Below are positions 24,428-33,588 of a stretch of DNA of 64,000 nucleotides, piece by piece (position 1 is the first letter of the stretch; each line of letters opens with the position of its first letter). The stretch is from SZUA-36 sp963749115 (lineage in GTDB: Bacteria; Pseudomonadota; Gammaproteobacteria; Xanthomonadales; SZUA-36). The notes under the pieces are model-generated. The model worked only from the letters and a program-made list of their open reading frames with translations, did no database searches and was not told the DNA's origin. Made by a program: the position numbers and the translations under genes. The stretch is taken from contig CAVVLP010000015.1 of assembly GCA_963749115.1 (NCBI GenBank), positions 124,001 through 188,000 of the forward strand, written 5' to 3'.

Positions 24428-27198
24428 TCAAGTATCGCAAACTGCTTGAGCTGGATCAGCGTTGGTATCGTAAGCAGACATTCAGTCTTAATTATGATCC
24501 ACACGAAGGATTGCAGTCAGCTTTGAGACGACTTTCTGACGAGGTTTCAGAATCTGTGGCCGGGGGTGTGGTCGTTGTCGTTCTCACTGATCGTGATATT
24601 CACCAGGACAAATTGCCCATTCACGCGGCACTGGCAACGGGTGCCGTGCATCAGCGCCTGATCAAGGATGGTCTGCGTTGTGATTGCAATATTATTGTCG
24701 AGACCGCCAGTGCGCGTGACTCGCATCATTTCGCCGTGTTATTCGGGCTTGGTGCAACTGCTGTTTATCCCTACCTGGCATTTCAGGTCATCAACGATCT
24801 GCATGCCCGCGGTGCACTTAAGGGTGATCTTCTGCAACATCGCAAGAACTATCGGCGTGGTGCCCGTAAGGGTCTGCTCAAGATCCTGTCCAAAATGGGT
24901 ATTTCCTGTGTCACCAGTTACCGCGGCGCGCAATTATTCGAGGTCATCGGCCTGGGTAAGGAAATCACGGACCTGTGTTGTCCGGGTGCTGCGGGCAACA
25001 TCGGTGGTGCCGGATTCCGCGAGATCGAAGCCGATCAGAAAATACTGGCCCGTGCAGCATGGAATTTTGGTCAGCCCATTACCCAGGGTGGCTTGCTTAA
25101 ATTTACCTGGAATGGTGAATTCCATGCTTACAACCCGGATGTTGTCACCTCGTTGCAAAAAGCGGTGCAAAGCGGTAATCACAAGGACTACGCGGTATTT
25201 GCACGCCTGGTCAATCAGCGTCAACCGGCGGCATTACGTGACCTGTTAAAACTGCGTGCGGCTGAGGAACCTGCACCCATTGAGAATGTTGAACCGGCCA
25301 AGTCGCTGTTTCCGCGTTTCGATACTGCCGCCATGTCCATAGGCGCCCTGTCACCCGAGGCTCACGAAGCACTGGCCGTGGCAATGAATACGCTGGGTGG
25401 TCACTCAAACTCCGGTGAAGGTGGTGAAGACCCGGCGCGTTTCAACACCAATCGTAATTCACGTATCAAGCAGGTTGCCTCGGGGCGTTTCGGTGTGACC
25501 GCACACTACCTGGTCAATGCCGATATTCTGCAGATCAAGGTCGCACAGGGAGCCAAGCCGGGTGAGGGCGGTCAACTTCCCGGTCACAAGGTTTCTGCTC
25601 ATATCGCCGCCTTGCGTCACGCGGTGCCGGGTGTGACCCTGATTTCGCCACCACCACATCATGATATTTACTCGATAGAAGACCTTGCACAGCTGATTTT
25701 CGATCTTAAACAGGTCAACCCTGATGCCATGGTGTCGGTGAAACTGGTGGCAGAGCGCGGCGTGGGCACCATTGCTGCCGGTGTGGCCAAGGCGTACGCA
25801 GACTGCATTACCATTGCCGGCCATGATGGTGGCACGGGTGCGAGTCCGTTGACCTCGGTGAAATATGCCGGTTCACCCTGGGAGACCGGTTTACCTGAAG
25901 CGCATCACGCGCTGGTGGACAATGGTTTGCGTGAGCGCGTTCGCCTGCAGGTGGATGGCGGTCTCAAGACCGGTCTTGATGTGATCAAGGGAGCCATTCT
26001 CGGTGCTGACAGTTTTGGTTTTGGTACCGGTCCAATGGTGGCGCTGGGTTGTAAATACCTACGCATCTGCCACCTGAACAATTGTGCAACCGGTATTGCC
26101 ACACAGGATGAACAGTTACGCCGCGAACATTTCCACGGCCTACCCGAACTGGTCATGAACTACTTTCGTTTTATTGCGGAGGAAGTGCGTGAGCACCTGG
26201 CATACCTCGGTTTTGAAAAACTCGAAGATATCATTGGACGAAGTGACCTGCTTGACAAGATCGAACCATTGACCGACAAACAAGCTTGTATTGATCTCGA
26301 TCCAATTCTCACCAGCGCAGCTGCCGCCGGATTGAAGGGTGGCGGTTACCAGGGTATCCGTAACCATCCGCATGACCGTGGGGAGCTCAATGCGCGTATT
26401 GTCGCTAGTCTTGCGGCTGCACTTGAGAAGCGGGAAAGTGCAGATCTGTCGCTGAATATCCACAATTATGATCGTTCGGTTGGCGCCGCACTGGCTGGAG
26501 AGATAGCCCGGCGTTATGGTCGTGATGGTTTGAATGGTGCGCAATACAATCTCACCTTTACCGGCTCCGCCGGACAAAGTTTTGGTGTGTGGGCTACAAA
26601 GGGTATGCATCTGCGTTTGTACGGTGACGCCAATGACTATGTTGGCAAGGGTATGAGCGGCGGGCGAATAGCCGTTTCACCCACCCGGGACTCAAATATC
26701 GTTGCCAAGCGAAGCGCCATTATCGGCAACACCTGTCTCTATGGCGCCACCGGCGGTGAATTGTATGCAGCGGGGCAGGCCGGCGAACGATTCGCAGTAC
26801 GTAATTCCGGTGCTACGGTCGTGGTCGAAGGTGTGGGATATCACGGTTGCGAGTATATGACCGGTGGCGTTGTCGTTGTGCTCGGTCGCACCGGTGCCAA
26901 CTTTGCTGCCGGTATGACCGGTGGCCGGGCATTTGTACTTGATATCGATAAAAGTTTTGAACGTCGTTGTAATCCGGCACAGGTCACGGTATCGAGGTTG
27001 AATACGGATGAGGGCAGCACGGATAAAGCCCTGGTGAAATCACTGATCGAGGCGCATGTGCACTACACCGGTAGCGAATGGGGGCAACGTATCCTGGATA
27101 ATTTTGAACACTTTATGCTTAAATTTCGGGTTGTCGATCCGAAGCAGGAAAATGTCAGTTCACCGGTCAGCGCCGTGCCTTTGAGGGTGGTAGGATGA
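24424..27198 (+). CDS. gltB: Glutamate synthase large subunit, central and C-terminal part
   Basis: The intact 924-residue remainder of GltB, which moves ammonia from the glutaminase site to 2-oxoglutarate to make glutamate. It contains the central domain (FAVLFGLGATAVYPYLAFQ), the FMN-binding synthase domain (SIGALSPEAHEALAVAMN, NSGEGGEDP, KPGEGGQLPG, AGHDGGTGASP), the [3Fe-4S] cysteine cluster (CRY-like loop KYLRICHLNNCATGIATQ) and the C-terminal right-handed beta-helix GXGXG repeats (GGELYAAGQAGERFAVRNSG). The nominal start at 24424 is internal; the true start is at 22707. It overlaps gltD by 4 bp (ATGA). Confidence 0.93.
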   Translation: MVKYRKLLELDQRWYRKQTFSLNYDPHEGLQSALRRLSDEVSESVAGGVVVVVLTDRDIHQDKLPIHAALATGAVHQRLIKDGLRCDCNIIVETASARDSHHFAVLFGLGATAVYPYLAFQVINDLHARGALKGDLLQHRKNYRRGARKGLLKILSKMGISCVTSYRGAQLFEVIGLGKEITDLCCPGAAGNIGGAGFREIEADQKILARAAWNFGQPITQGGLLKFTWNGEFHAYNPDVVTSLQKAVQSGNHKDYAVFARLVNQRQPAALRDLLKLRAAEEPAPIENVEPAKSLFPRFDTAAMSIGALSPEAHEALAVAMNTLGGHSNSGEGGEDPARFNTNRNSRIKQVASGRFGVTAHYLVNADILQIKVAQGAKPGEGGQLPGHKVSAHIAALRHAVPGVTLISPPPHHDIYSIEDLAQLIFDLKQVNPDAMVSVKLVAERGVGTIAAGVAKAYADCITIAGHDGGTGASPLTSVKYAGSPWETGLPEAHHALVDNGLRERVRLQVDGGLKTGLDVIKGAILGADSFGFGTGPMVALGCKYLRICHLNNCATGIATQDEQLRREHFHGLPELVMNYFRFIAEEVREHLAYLGFEKLEDIIGRSDLLDKIEPLTDKQACIDLDPILTSAAAAGLKGGGYQGIRNHPHDRGELNARIVASLAAALEKRESADLSLNIHNYDRSVGAALAGEIARRYGRDGLNGAQYNLTFTGSAGQSFGVWATKGMHLRLYGDANDYVGKGMSGGRIAVSPTRDSNIVAKRSAIIGNTCLYGATGGELYAAGQAGERFAVRNSGATVVVEGVGYHGCEYMTGGVVVVLGRTGANFAAGMTGGRAFVLDIDKSFERRCNPAQVTVSRLNTDEGSTDKALVKSLIEAHVHYTGSEWGQRILDNFEHFMLKFRVVDPKQENVSSPVSAVPLRVVG

Positions 27199-28619
27199 GC
27201 AAGCTCAATATTCGCACCAGGTTCGAATTCATCGATCTTGACCGTGCGGAGCCGCACAAACACTCCATGGAAGCGCGACGCCATGAATTCCTGGAAATCT
27301 ATGACCCCTTCCAACAGCAGGAAGGTGAAGCCCAGGCCGAGCGATGCATTGCATGTGGCAATCCTTATTGCCAATGGAAGTGCCCGGTTCACAATTATAT
27401 TCCGGATTGGCTCAAACTGGCCGGTGAAGGTCGTATCATCGAGGCCGCTGAATTGGCGCACCAGACCAACAGCCTGCCGGAAATCTGCGGTCGAATCTGT
27501 CCACAGGATCGTCTTTGCGAAGGTGCCTGCACACTGAACACCGATTATGGTGCGGTGACGATAGGCGCCATTGAACGTCATATTACCGATACGGCTTTTG
27601 CGCAGGGCTGGCGCCCGGATCTTTCGGGTGTGGTGCAAACCGATCACAAGGTGGCAATTATTGGCGCTGGTCCGGCAGGGCTATCCTGCGCCGATGTGTT
27701 GGCGCGTAATGGCGTCAAGGCCATTGTCTATGACAAGCATCCCGAGATTGGTGGATTATTGTCATTTGGTATCCCGGAGTTCAAGCTGGAACACAAGGTG
27801 ATCAAGACCCGTCGCCGGATACTTGAAGGTATGGGTATCCAGTTTGTATTGGGAGCCAATATCGGTAAGGAAATTTCTTTTAACGATATTTTGGAAAACC
27901 ACGATGCCGTATTCCTTGGTCTTGGCACCTATAAAGCGATGAAGGGCGGTATGCCGGGTGAGAATGCTGTTGGTGTTTACCGCGCCCTGGATTACCTCAT
28001 TGGCAACACCAAGTCACTGCTCGATATGCCAGCCGGTGATCACCGGTTTACCGACCTGAAGGATCAACGCGTGGTGGTGCTCGGTGGTGGCGACACAGCG
28101 ATGGACTGTGTGCGCACGGCCATACGCCAGGGCGCAAGTGAAGTGCATTGCCTGTACCGGCGGGACCGGGAAAACATGCCCGGTTCACAGCGCGAGGTGG
28201 ATAACGCTATAGAAGAAGGCGTGCAGTTTCGCTTTAACGTGCAGGCACTTGAAATAATTCAGGACCAGGACAGAGCAACTGCAGTGAAAGTGGTTGAAAC
28301 AAGGCTGGGTCTGCCGGATGAATCAGGTCGCCAGCGACCGGAAGCCATTGGGGGCAGTGAAGTTAATATCGAGGCTGATGCGGTTATCGTTGCCTATGGT
28401 TTCCAGGCATCACCTGAAAACTGGTTTGAGAGTTTTGACATCCGTACCAATCAGTGGGGGCTGGTGGAGGCAAATGAATCTGATGAATACTCATTTCAGA
28501 CGAGTAACCCGAAAGTGTTTGCCGCGGGTGATATGGTGCGGGGTGCCGACCTTGTGGTAACTGCTGTGGCCGATGCCCGCAAGGCGGCACAAGGTATTGT
28601 GAAATTCCTGGCCGGGTAA
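27195..28619 (+). CDS. gltD: Glutamate synthase small subunit
   Basis: 474 aa, the normal size for GltD, which feeds electrons from NADPH through FAD and iron-sulfur clusters to GltB. The N-terminal Cys motifs are present (CIACGNPYCQWKCPVHN, CGRICPQDRLCEGAC). The FAD-binding motif is VAIIGAGPAGLSCADVLA near 150 and the NADPH-binding motif is VVVLGGGDTAMDCVRTA near 295. The closing flavoprotein segment is PKVFAAGDMVRGADLVVTAV. It overlaps the gltB end by four bases. A hairpin at 28627 just after the stop can terminate transcription. Confidence 0.95.
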   Translation: MSKLNIRTRFEFIDLDRAEPHKHSMEARRHEFLEIYDPFQQQEGEAQAERCIACGNPYCQWKCPVHNYIPDWLKLAGEGRIIEAAELAHQTNSLPEICGRICPQDRLCEGACTLNTDYGAVTIGAIERHITDTAFAQGWRPDLSGVVQTDHKVAIIGAGPAGLSCADVLARNGVKAIVYDKHPEIGGLLSFGIPEFKLEHKVIKTRRRILEGMGIQFVLGANIGKEISFNDILENHDAVFLGLGTYKAMKGGMPGENAVGVYRALDYLIGNTKSLLDMPAGDHRFTDLKDQRVVVLGGGDTAMDCVRTAIRQGASEVHCLYRRDRENMPGSQREVDNAIEEGVQFRFNVQALEIIQDQDRATAVKVVETRLGLPDESGRQRPEAIGGSEVNIEADAVIVAYGFQASPENWFESFDIRTNQWGLVEANESDEYSFQTSNPKVFAAGDMVRGADLVVTAVADARKAAQGIVKFLAG

Positions 28620-28626
28620 ACGCAAA

Positions 28627-28648
28627 ACGGAGAGCCGAAGCTCTCCGT
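28627..28648. terminator. Bidirectional hairpin between gltD and the DUF4397 gene
   Basis: A perfect 9-bp stem ACGGAGAGC / GCTCTCCGT with a CGAA tetraloop. It is followed by a T-run on the minus side (TTTTGCG) and by CTGCGTCTT on the plus side. It lies between two convergent genes and best serves the minus-strand one. Confidence 0.7.
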
Positions 28649-28672
28649 CTGCGTCTTAACTTTACTTCAGGT

Positions 28673-29762
28673 TCAGGGTGCGCAGGATGCTGATGTTGAC
28701 GGTGTGATTCTTATACCATCTATCATGGTCACGTCTTGACCTACAGTCACAGTGGTCTCAATCAGGTCGCAATCAACAACATTGAACTCAACCGTGCCCA
28801 CGGGAACAGTCGCCGGCATACTACCACCGGTGCTTTGATACAAGGTGGTTAGCGCACTCGTGCCGTCAAAACCACCCGGTGTGGAACAACCCATATCGTC
28901 TGATAAACAGCTGTCAAAGGTATACCAGGCAGGTAAGCCGTCGCCATCAAAGGTGTACCAGCTACCAATCAGGCGATTTTGTGCTGGGATCGGCACGAGA
29001 AAGAAACCTTCGTTAATTGTTCCTTCGAGTCCAAAGGCACCGTTGACGCTGTTGTCAACCGGATCACGCAGCGGCAGTTCGGCGATCGGTGCCGCAACAA
29101 TACCCAGGTCCTGTGTGATGATGTCGCCCACCGCGAACAGGGTCACAATGGTACCGTCTGGCAGATGCAACCGGCAACGGGTCAATGAAGTTCACCTGAC
29201 CATTATTAGAAGCCACCTTAAGGTCATAGGTGTCTGCAGGCAGTTCGAGATAGCCGGTAGCAGCGCCATAAGGTACACCTTGCAGACCTGCTACCAGGTC
29301 ACCACCGGCAGTACGGATGGATACTTCAGTAGCTTCGGAGGTTGCTGCAAATGGCGCCGCGTGAACGATTCGTACTTTCACGTTACCCGCTGCAGGTGCT
29401 GTGTTGTCATCAGCCAGGGCAACCAATTCCAGTGGTTGGAGTGAGCCGTTGCCCGACGCGTATACAGTGTAATCCTGGCCGTCTACCAGGTTGTAGGTTG
29501 CAGTCATGGCTACGGTGCTTGTGCCGGTGGGAACAATATCTACCTTATATTCGCCAGCGGGAAGATCGATGTAATCAGTGAATTGTTTAAATACTACGTT
29601 TTCAAGTGCAACAGCGTCATTCAGGAGCACACTCACAGAGGTACCTTCAAGGGTGTCTGCAAATGGTGCAAAGTGGGCAACCGTGACCCGTGCATCCGCA
29701 GATACCAATTGGCTACTCAACAGGGCAGCGGCTCCGGTCAGAAAAATGCTTTTACGTAACAT
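28673..29762 (-). CDS. DUF4397 domain secreted protein (one frameshift)
   Basis: A secreted protein starting at ATG 29762 with AAGGAGT upstream. It has a signal peptide (MLRKSIFLTGAAALLSSQL, cleaved near SADA) and two DUF4397 repeats: VTVAHFAPFADTLEGTSVSV...PAGEYKVDIVPTG, then VRIVHAAPFAATSEATEVSI...LPADTYDLKVA. The ORF breaks near 29190. Coding resumes in another frame with LPDGTIVTLFAVGDIITQDL and runs to 28673, through a C-terminal part that has GSWYTFDGDGLPAWYTFDS. DUF4397 proteins are found on bacterial surfaces; role unknown. A set of four 11-bp repeats at 29899 overlaps its likely promoter. Confidence 0.8.
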
Positions 29763-29898
29763 GATTAACTCCTTAGTTTTCAACTTTGCCACTGCTTGGT
29801 GGCGTTGCGGCTGATTCCGCTTTTAAAGTGACTGATGTCGATTACTCACCACATCTGTCTGTACAAATGAAGATTCCTGTAAAGGTCTTCAACCATAA

Positions 29899-29942
29899 TG
29901 TGGGAGTAATGTATAACATTTGTATAGATAAAGTAAAGCATG
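29899..29942. promoter_or_regulatory. Four tandem 11-bp repeats, candidate CarH/LitR operator
   Basis: TGTGGGAGTAA, TGTATAACATT, TGTATAGATAA and AGTAAAGCATG follow each other at exactly 11-bp steps. The middle two share TGTATA. Read on the minus strand they cover a possible promoter for the DUF4397 gene (TTATAC as -10, with a weak -35). CarH-type regulators are known to bind tandem ~11-bp repeats over a promoter, and a CarH-like gene starts at 30156. A further TGTATA with a good TATAAT lies at 30050-30057. The rest of this 393-bp AT-rich gap shows no ORF. Confidence 0.5.
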
Positions 29943-30155
29943 ATTTGAAAAATAATCTTGAGTAATTCTTAATGAACCTAATCTTTGTAACGCTTTATTG
30001 TCACTATATGTGCTGATTTAATTAAGGAAAAGACCTAAAAAAAACATTTTGTATAATATAATGTGTTTAAAAGCATGAGAAAAAATTATCCTAATTCGTA
30101 TAAGAAATATGTTATAGTTTAAAAAAATGATTAAGACTGAGAATTTGAGATCACC

Positions 30156-31085
30156 ATGAGCACAGCAGAAACCAAAGAAAATGAACACATGCCGGGTTTG
30201 TACCCGATACGCACAGTTTCCGAGTTAACGGGTGTTAACTCGATAACATTAAGGGCATGGGAAAATCGATATGGCCTGATCGAGCCGGTAAGAAAAGCCA
30301 GCGGCCACAGGTTGTATACCCAGGAGCACATTGATCTGATCAACCGGGTGGTTGGTTTACTGGATAGGGGAATGCGTATTGGCCAGGTCAAGGCCGAAGT
30401 GTTGTCAGGCAGGGACTCTGAAAGCAGTTTCGTGGATGAACGGCACAATAACTGGCGAAAATATATCAACAGCATGATTGCCGGTATTATCCGTTTCGAC
30501 GAGCGTACCCTTGAACGTACCTATGCAGATGCCCTGTCACACTACCCGGTGCGGTTGGTGACAGAAAAGTTGTTGTCACCCCTTCTCAAGGAGGTAGGAG
30601 AGCGTTGGACTTCAGGTCAGGGCAGTATTGCAGAAGAGCATTTTTTTGGTTTTTACCTGCGGAACAAGCTCGGTGCGCGGTTTCATCATCGATCTCAAAA
30701 ACAGACCGGCCCGAAACTTTTGATGGCTTGTCTTCCTGGTGATTTGCACGAGATCGGTCTCCTGCTATTCGCGCTTGAGGCCTCCGATCATGGTTTTCAG
30801 ACTATATTGCTGGGAGCCAACATGCCCCTGGAAGAGTATCCGGATGCCATCAAAAAAACCGGCAGTGATGCACTCGTGCTGTCTGGCACAATTGAGCCAG
30901 GAGATGAAGTCATTAGAGTTTTATTACCGCGCTTGGTGAAAAAATTAAGTGTTCCTGTTTTTTTAGGCGGCAATATTGTCGCGTCAAGTTTTGATGAGCT
31001 GAAAAAATCCGGTGTGCTGTTGATTGGCAGCGATATTGATATGGGTATCAAGCAGATTAAAAAACGTCTGGATTCGGGTGTATAA
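30156..31085 (+). CDS. CarH/LitR-type MerR-B12 photoreceptor regulator
   Basis: 309 aa. MerR-like winged helix at residues ~15-85 (PIRTVSELTGVNSITLRAWE, then ENRYGLIEPVRKASGHRLYT). The middle helical bundle carries W-x9-EH (WTSGQGSIAEEH), the signature of adenosylcobalamin light sensing. The B12-binding domain follows with PGDLHEIGLLL (D-x-H-x-x-G) and the downstream VLSGTIEPGDE and GGNIVASSFDEL. In the dark the tetramer would repress; light would release it. The gene precedes a conserved DUF gene and a Blc lipocalin, both usual companions of LitR. No photolyase or carotenoid genes are present in this window. Operator candidate at 29899. Confidence 0.88.
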   Translation: MSTAETKENEHMPGLYPIRTVSELTGVNSITLRAWENRYGLIEPVRKASGHRLYTQEHIDLINRVVGLLDRGMRIGQVKAEVLSGRDSESSFVDERHNNWRKYINSMIAGIIRFDERTLERTYADALSHYPVRLVTEKLLSPLLKEVGERWTSGQGSIAEEHFFGFYLRNKLGARFHHRSQKQTGPKLLMACLPGDLHEIGLLLFALEASDHGFQTILLGANMPLEEYPDAIKKTGSDALVLSGTIEPGDEVIRVLLPRLVKKLSVPVFLGGNIVASSFDELKKSGVLLIGSDIDMGIKQIKKRLDSGV

Positions 31086-31092
31086 AACGAAT

Positions 31093-31632
31093 ATGAGTGA
31101 GAAGAAAAAACCCCATCTTGTAGACGGCAGGATTAAGAAGGTTTTGGTAAATGATCGAATGCAACGAGATTACAGTTATGATCTGGTGCACTTACCCGGG
31201 TGCAATTTTGATCCCGAATTCAGGCCTCAACTGACACCTCAAAAAATGCTGGCCATGGGTGTGTTCGGTGGTAAGTATATGACAGACTGCCGTGATGAGT
31301 TTCCGGTCGAATGGTTCGAGACTGCCAAACTGAGTCCGATGCGTCATGATCCAAAGCTGAATTTTTTCCAGGTCAGGGCTTCAAAACCGTTGTCCTATTG
31401 GCAACAAAAAGGTTGGATTCACGAGGATGATCCACGTGGCTGGTTTCAATGGTATTGCCGTTATTATATGGGTCGGCGTCATGCGGATGATCAACGTCAA
31501 ATACGTCGCTGGAAGGCCATGACCCGGCACATTTCACAAGTCCGGAAAAACTGCATCAAGGGTGACCTTTTGTGCCGGCCGAGGCAACGACAGGCGATTT
31601 TGCACTGGGCCTATGATTCGAGAGATATTTAA
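31093..31632 (+). CDS. Conserved protein found with photolyase/LitR clusters
   Basis: 179 aa from ATG 31093 (MSEKKKPHLVDGRIKKV), 7 bp after the regulator stop, so probably one transcript. Recognisable text: FGGKYMTDCRDEFPVEWF, then WIHEDDPRGWFQWYCRYYMG, GDLLCRPRQRQAILHWAYDS. No signal peptide or membrane segment; rich in Trp/Tyr and basic residues. The family is widely conserved in bacteria and plants and, to my knowledge, has no assigned function. Position next to a light-sensing regulator supports a link with light or UV response. The longer frame from 31024 overlaps the regulator and is not used. Confidence 0.75.
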   Translation: MSEKKKPHLVDGRIKKVLVNDRMQRDYSYDLVHLPGCNFDPEFRPQLTPQKMLAMGVFGGKYMTDCRDEFPVEWFETAKLSPMRHDPKLNFFQVRASKPLSYWQQKGWIHEDDPRGWFQWYCRYYMGRRHADDQRQIRRWKAMTRHISQVRKNCIKGDLLCRPRQRQAILHWAYDSRDI

Positions 31633-31740
31633 GTAACATCAGTTGCGATTCGCGACTCGCCCAAGAGCGCCTGCTCTTTGTAAATCCGGACATTTTAAAT
31701 CACAATCTACTTCGTTCGGAATAAATCAGAGGCTCCTCAA

Positions 31741-32289
31741 GTGACAAATGCAACGAAAGTATTGAAATGGGCTTACTTGCCGATCGCATTGACCCTGGTT
31801 CTCGGGGGTTGTTTGGGGGTCCCTGACGGGGCCCGGCCTGTGGAGAACTTTGCGCTCGATAAATACCTCGGTAAATGGTACGAAATCGCACGCCTGGATC
31901 ACCCGTTTGAACGCGGTCTGACCAATGTTACGGCTGAGTACAGTTTGCGTGACGGGGGTGGAGTCGAGGTAATCAACCGGGGATTTAAAACCGATGATAA
32001 CAAGTGGAAAGAAGCTGAAGGCAAAGCCTATTTTGTCGGGGACCCGTCAATTGGCAAATTGAAAGTTTCTTTTTTTGGACCGTTTTACGGTGCCTATAAC
32101 GTCATTGCGCTCGACGAGGAGGCGTACCAGTGGTCATTGGTTGTGGGGCCGGACACGAGTTATCTCTGGATATTGTCAAGAACACCTGAGCTTGATCAGG
32201 CGATAGTTGACCAACTGCTTTCGAAAGCACAATTACTGGGGTTTGATACTGAAAAACTGATTTGGGTCAACCAGCAGCAACAGGAATGA
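31741..32289 (+). CDS. blc: Lipocalin family lipoprotein (Blc-like)
   Basis: 182 aa, starting with GTG. It has a lipoprotein signal ending in TLVLGGC, so the Cys would be lipidated and anchored in the envelope. Lipocalin motifs are NFALDKYLGKWYEIARLDHP (the G-x-W box), then GVEVINRGFK and AKLKVSFFGPFYGAYNVIAL-like strands, and the closing YLWILSRTPELDQA. Blc-type lipocalins bind fatty acids or lysophospholipids and are stress-induced. In several gammaproteobacteria blc belongs to the LitR light regulon, consistent with its place 109 bp after the regulator/DUF pair here. Confidence 0.85.
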   Translation: MTNATKVLKWAYLPIALTLVLGGCLGVPDGARPVENFALDKYLGKWYEIARLDHPFERGLTNVTAEYSLRDGGGVEVINRGFKTDDNKWKEAEGKAYFVGDPSIGKLKVSFFGPFYGAYNVIALDEEAYQWSLVVGPDTSYLWILSRTPELDQAIVDQLLSKAQLLGFDTEKLIWVNQQQQE

Positions 32290-32376
32290 ACATGTTCTGG
32301 CGTTTGTCTTGTTGACCGTTGTTTGGCGCTATACTTAGCCGCTCTGATTAATATGACTCCCGGTTAAGTACAAAAT

Positions 32377-33588
32377 ATGAATACAAACAAGCTTGATCAA
32401 CTAAAAATTGAGCGTGAACCGGAAGTTGATTCTCAGGCCAGGCGCTGGCCGGTCATGATGTTCATCGCACTGGTACTGGCTGCAATTGCTTACTGGTTTT
32501 TTATGAAACCGGAGGCGGCTATCGAAGTACGCACCGCTGTTGCACGCGAAATTTCCAGCCAGACAGCCAGCACCGTGTTGAATGCCTCAGGTTATGTGAC
32601 GGCGCGGCGGCAGGCGACGGTTTCATCCAAATTTACCGGTAAGGTTGTTGAAGTACTGATAGAAGAGGGCATGGAGGTCGAAAAGGACCAGGTGCTGGCC
32701 CGGCTTGATGATGCCAATGTCGCTACCAGCTATGCCCTTGCAGAAGCACAACTCAGGTCTGCCGAGACGTCACTTAAAGAGACCACCGCGCTGCTGAATG
32801 AAGCCAACGCGATATTCAAACGTACAAAGAACCTGGTGGATAAACAACTGGTATCCGAGGCTGAGATGGACCGTGCCCGCGCCGGCGCTGATTCCCTGGC
32901 TGCCCAACTTGAACGCAAGCAGGCGGATGTGCGGGTTGCAGAAATGCAGCTTGATGTTTACCGGCAACAGAAGGATGACACCATTATCCGGGCGCCATTT
33001 ACCGGTGTCGTGGTGGCAAAGAACGCCCAGCCGGGTGAAATGATTTCGCCGGTCTCCGCCGGTGGCGGATTCACCCGTACCGGTATCGGCACCATTGTTG
33101 ACATGAGCTCGCTGGAAATCGAAATCGATGTTAACGAGGCTTACATCAACCGGGTCAAACCCGGCCAGCAAATCCTCGCCACCCTGGATGCTTATCCGGA
33201 CTGGTCGATCCCCTGCCATGTAATCGCGATCATACCCACGGCTGACAGGCAACGGGCCACGGTTGAAGTTCGTGTGGGTTTTGATGAACTTGATTCACGA
33301 ATCCTGCCGGATATGGGTGTGAAAGTCGCGTTTCAGGAGCCGGGAGCCGCAAGCTCATCCGGGCGTGCGGGTGTTGTGATTCCCCAATCAGCGGTCAGTG
33401 AAAATGGTGGCAAGCAGTATGTGCTGCTGGTCGTTGATAACATGGTTGAGCGACGCGCCATTGCCACTGCCGGAGAGCGTGGTCAGGAAATTCTTGTTAG
33501 CTCAGGTATCACAAGTGGTGATAAGGTAATAATCAACGCACCAATCGGTCTTAAAGACGGTGAGCGTGTTAAGGAAACAAGCGGATGA
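32377..33588 (+). CDS. HlyD/MacA-like periplasmic adaptor of an ABC system
   Basis: 403 aa with an N-terminal membrane helix (WPVMMFIALVLAAIAYWFFM). The biotinyl-lipoyl-like part follows (LNASGYVTARRQATVSSKFT, and RAPFTGVVVAKNAQPGEMIS). Between them is a helical hairpin (about residues 115-195: QLRSAETSLKETTALLNEA, DRARAGADSLAAQLERKQA). A beta-barrel and C-terminal domain close the chain. It joins inner-membrane permeases to an outer-membrane channel in tripartite systems. Its stop overlaps the ATPase gene by 4 bp. Four co-oriented genes (adaptor, ATPase, two permeases) form one operon. Cargo unknown. Confidence 0.85.
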   Translation: MNTNKLDQLKIEREPEVDSQARRWPVMMFIALVLAAIAYWFFMKPEAAIEVRTAVAREISSQTASTVLNASGYVTARRQATVSSKFTGKVVEVLIEEGMEVEKDQVLARLDDANVATSYALAEAQLRSAETSLKETTALLNEANAIFKRTKNLVDKQLVSEAEMDRARAGADSLAAQLERKQADVRVAEMQLDVYRQQKDDTIIRAPFTGVVVAKNAQPGEMISPVSAGGGFTRTGIGTIVDMSSLEIEIDVNEAYINRVKPGQQILATLDAYPDWSIPCHVIAIIPTADRQRATVEVRVGFDELDSRILPDMGVKVAFQEPGAASSSGRAGVVIPQSAVSENGGKQYVLLVVDNMVERRAIATAGERGQEILVSSGITSGDKVIINAPIGLKDGERVKETSG

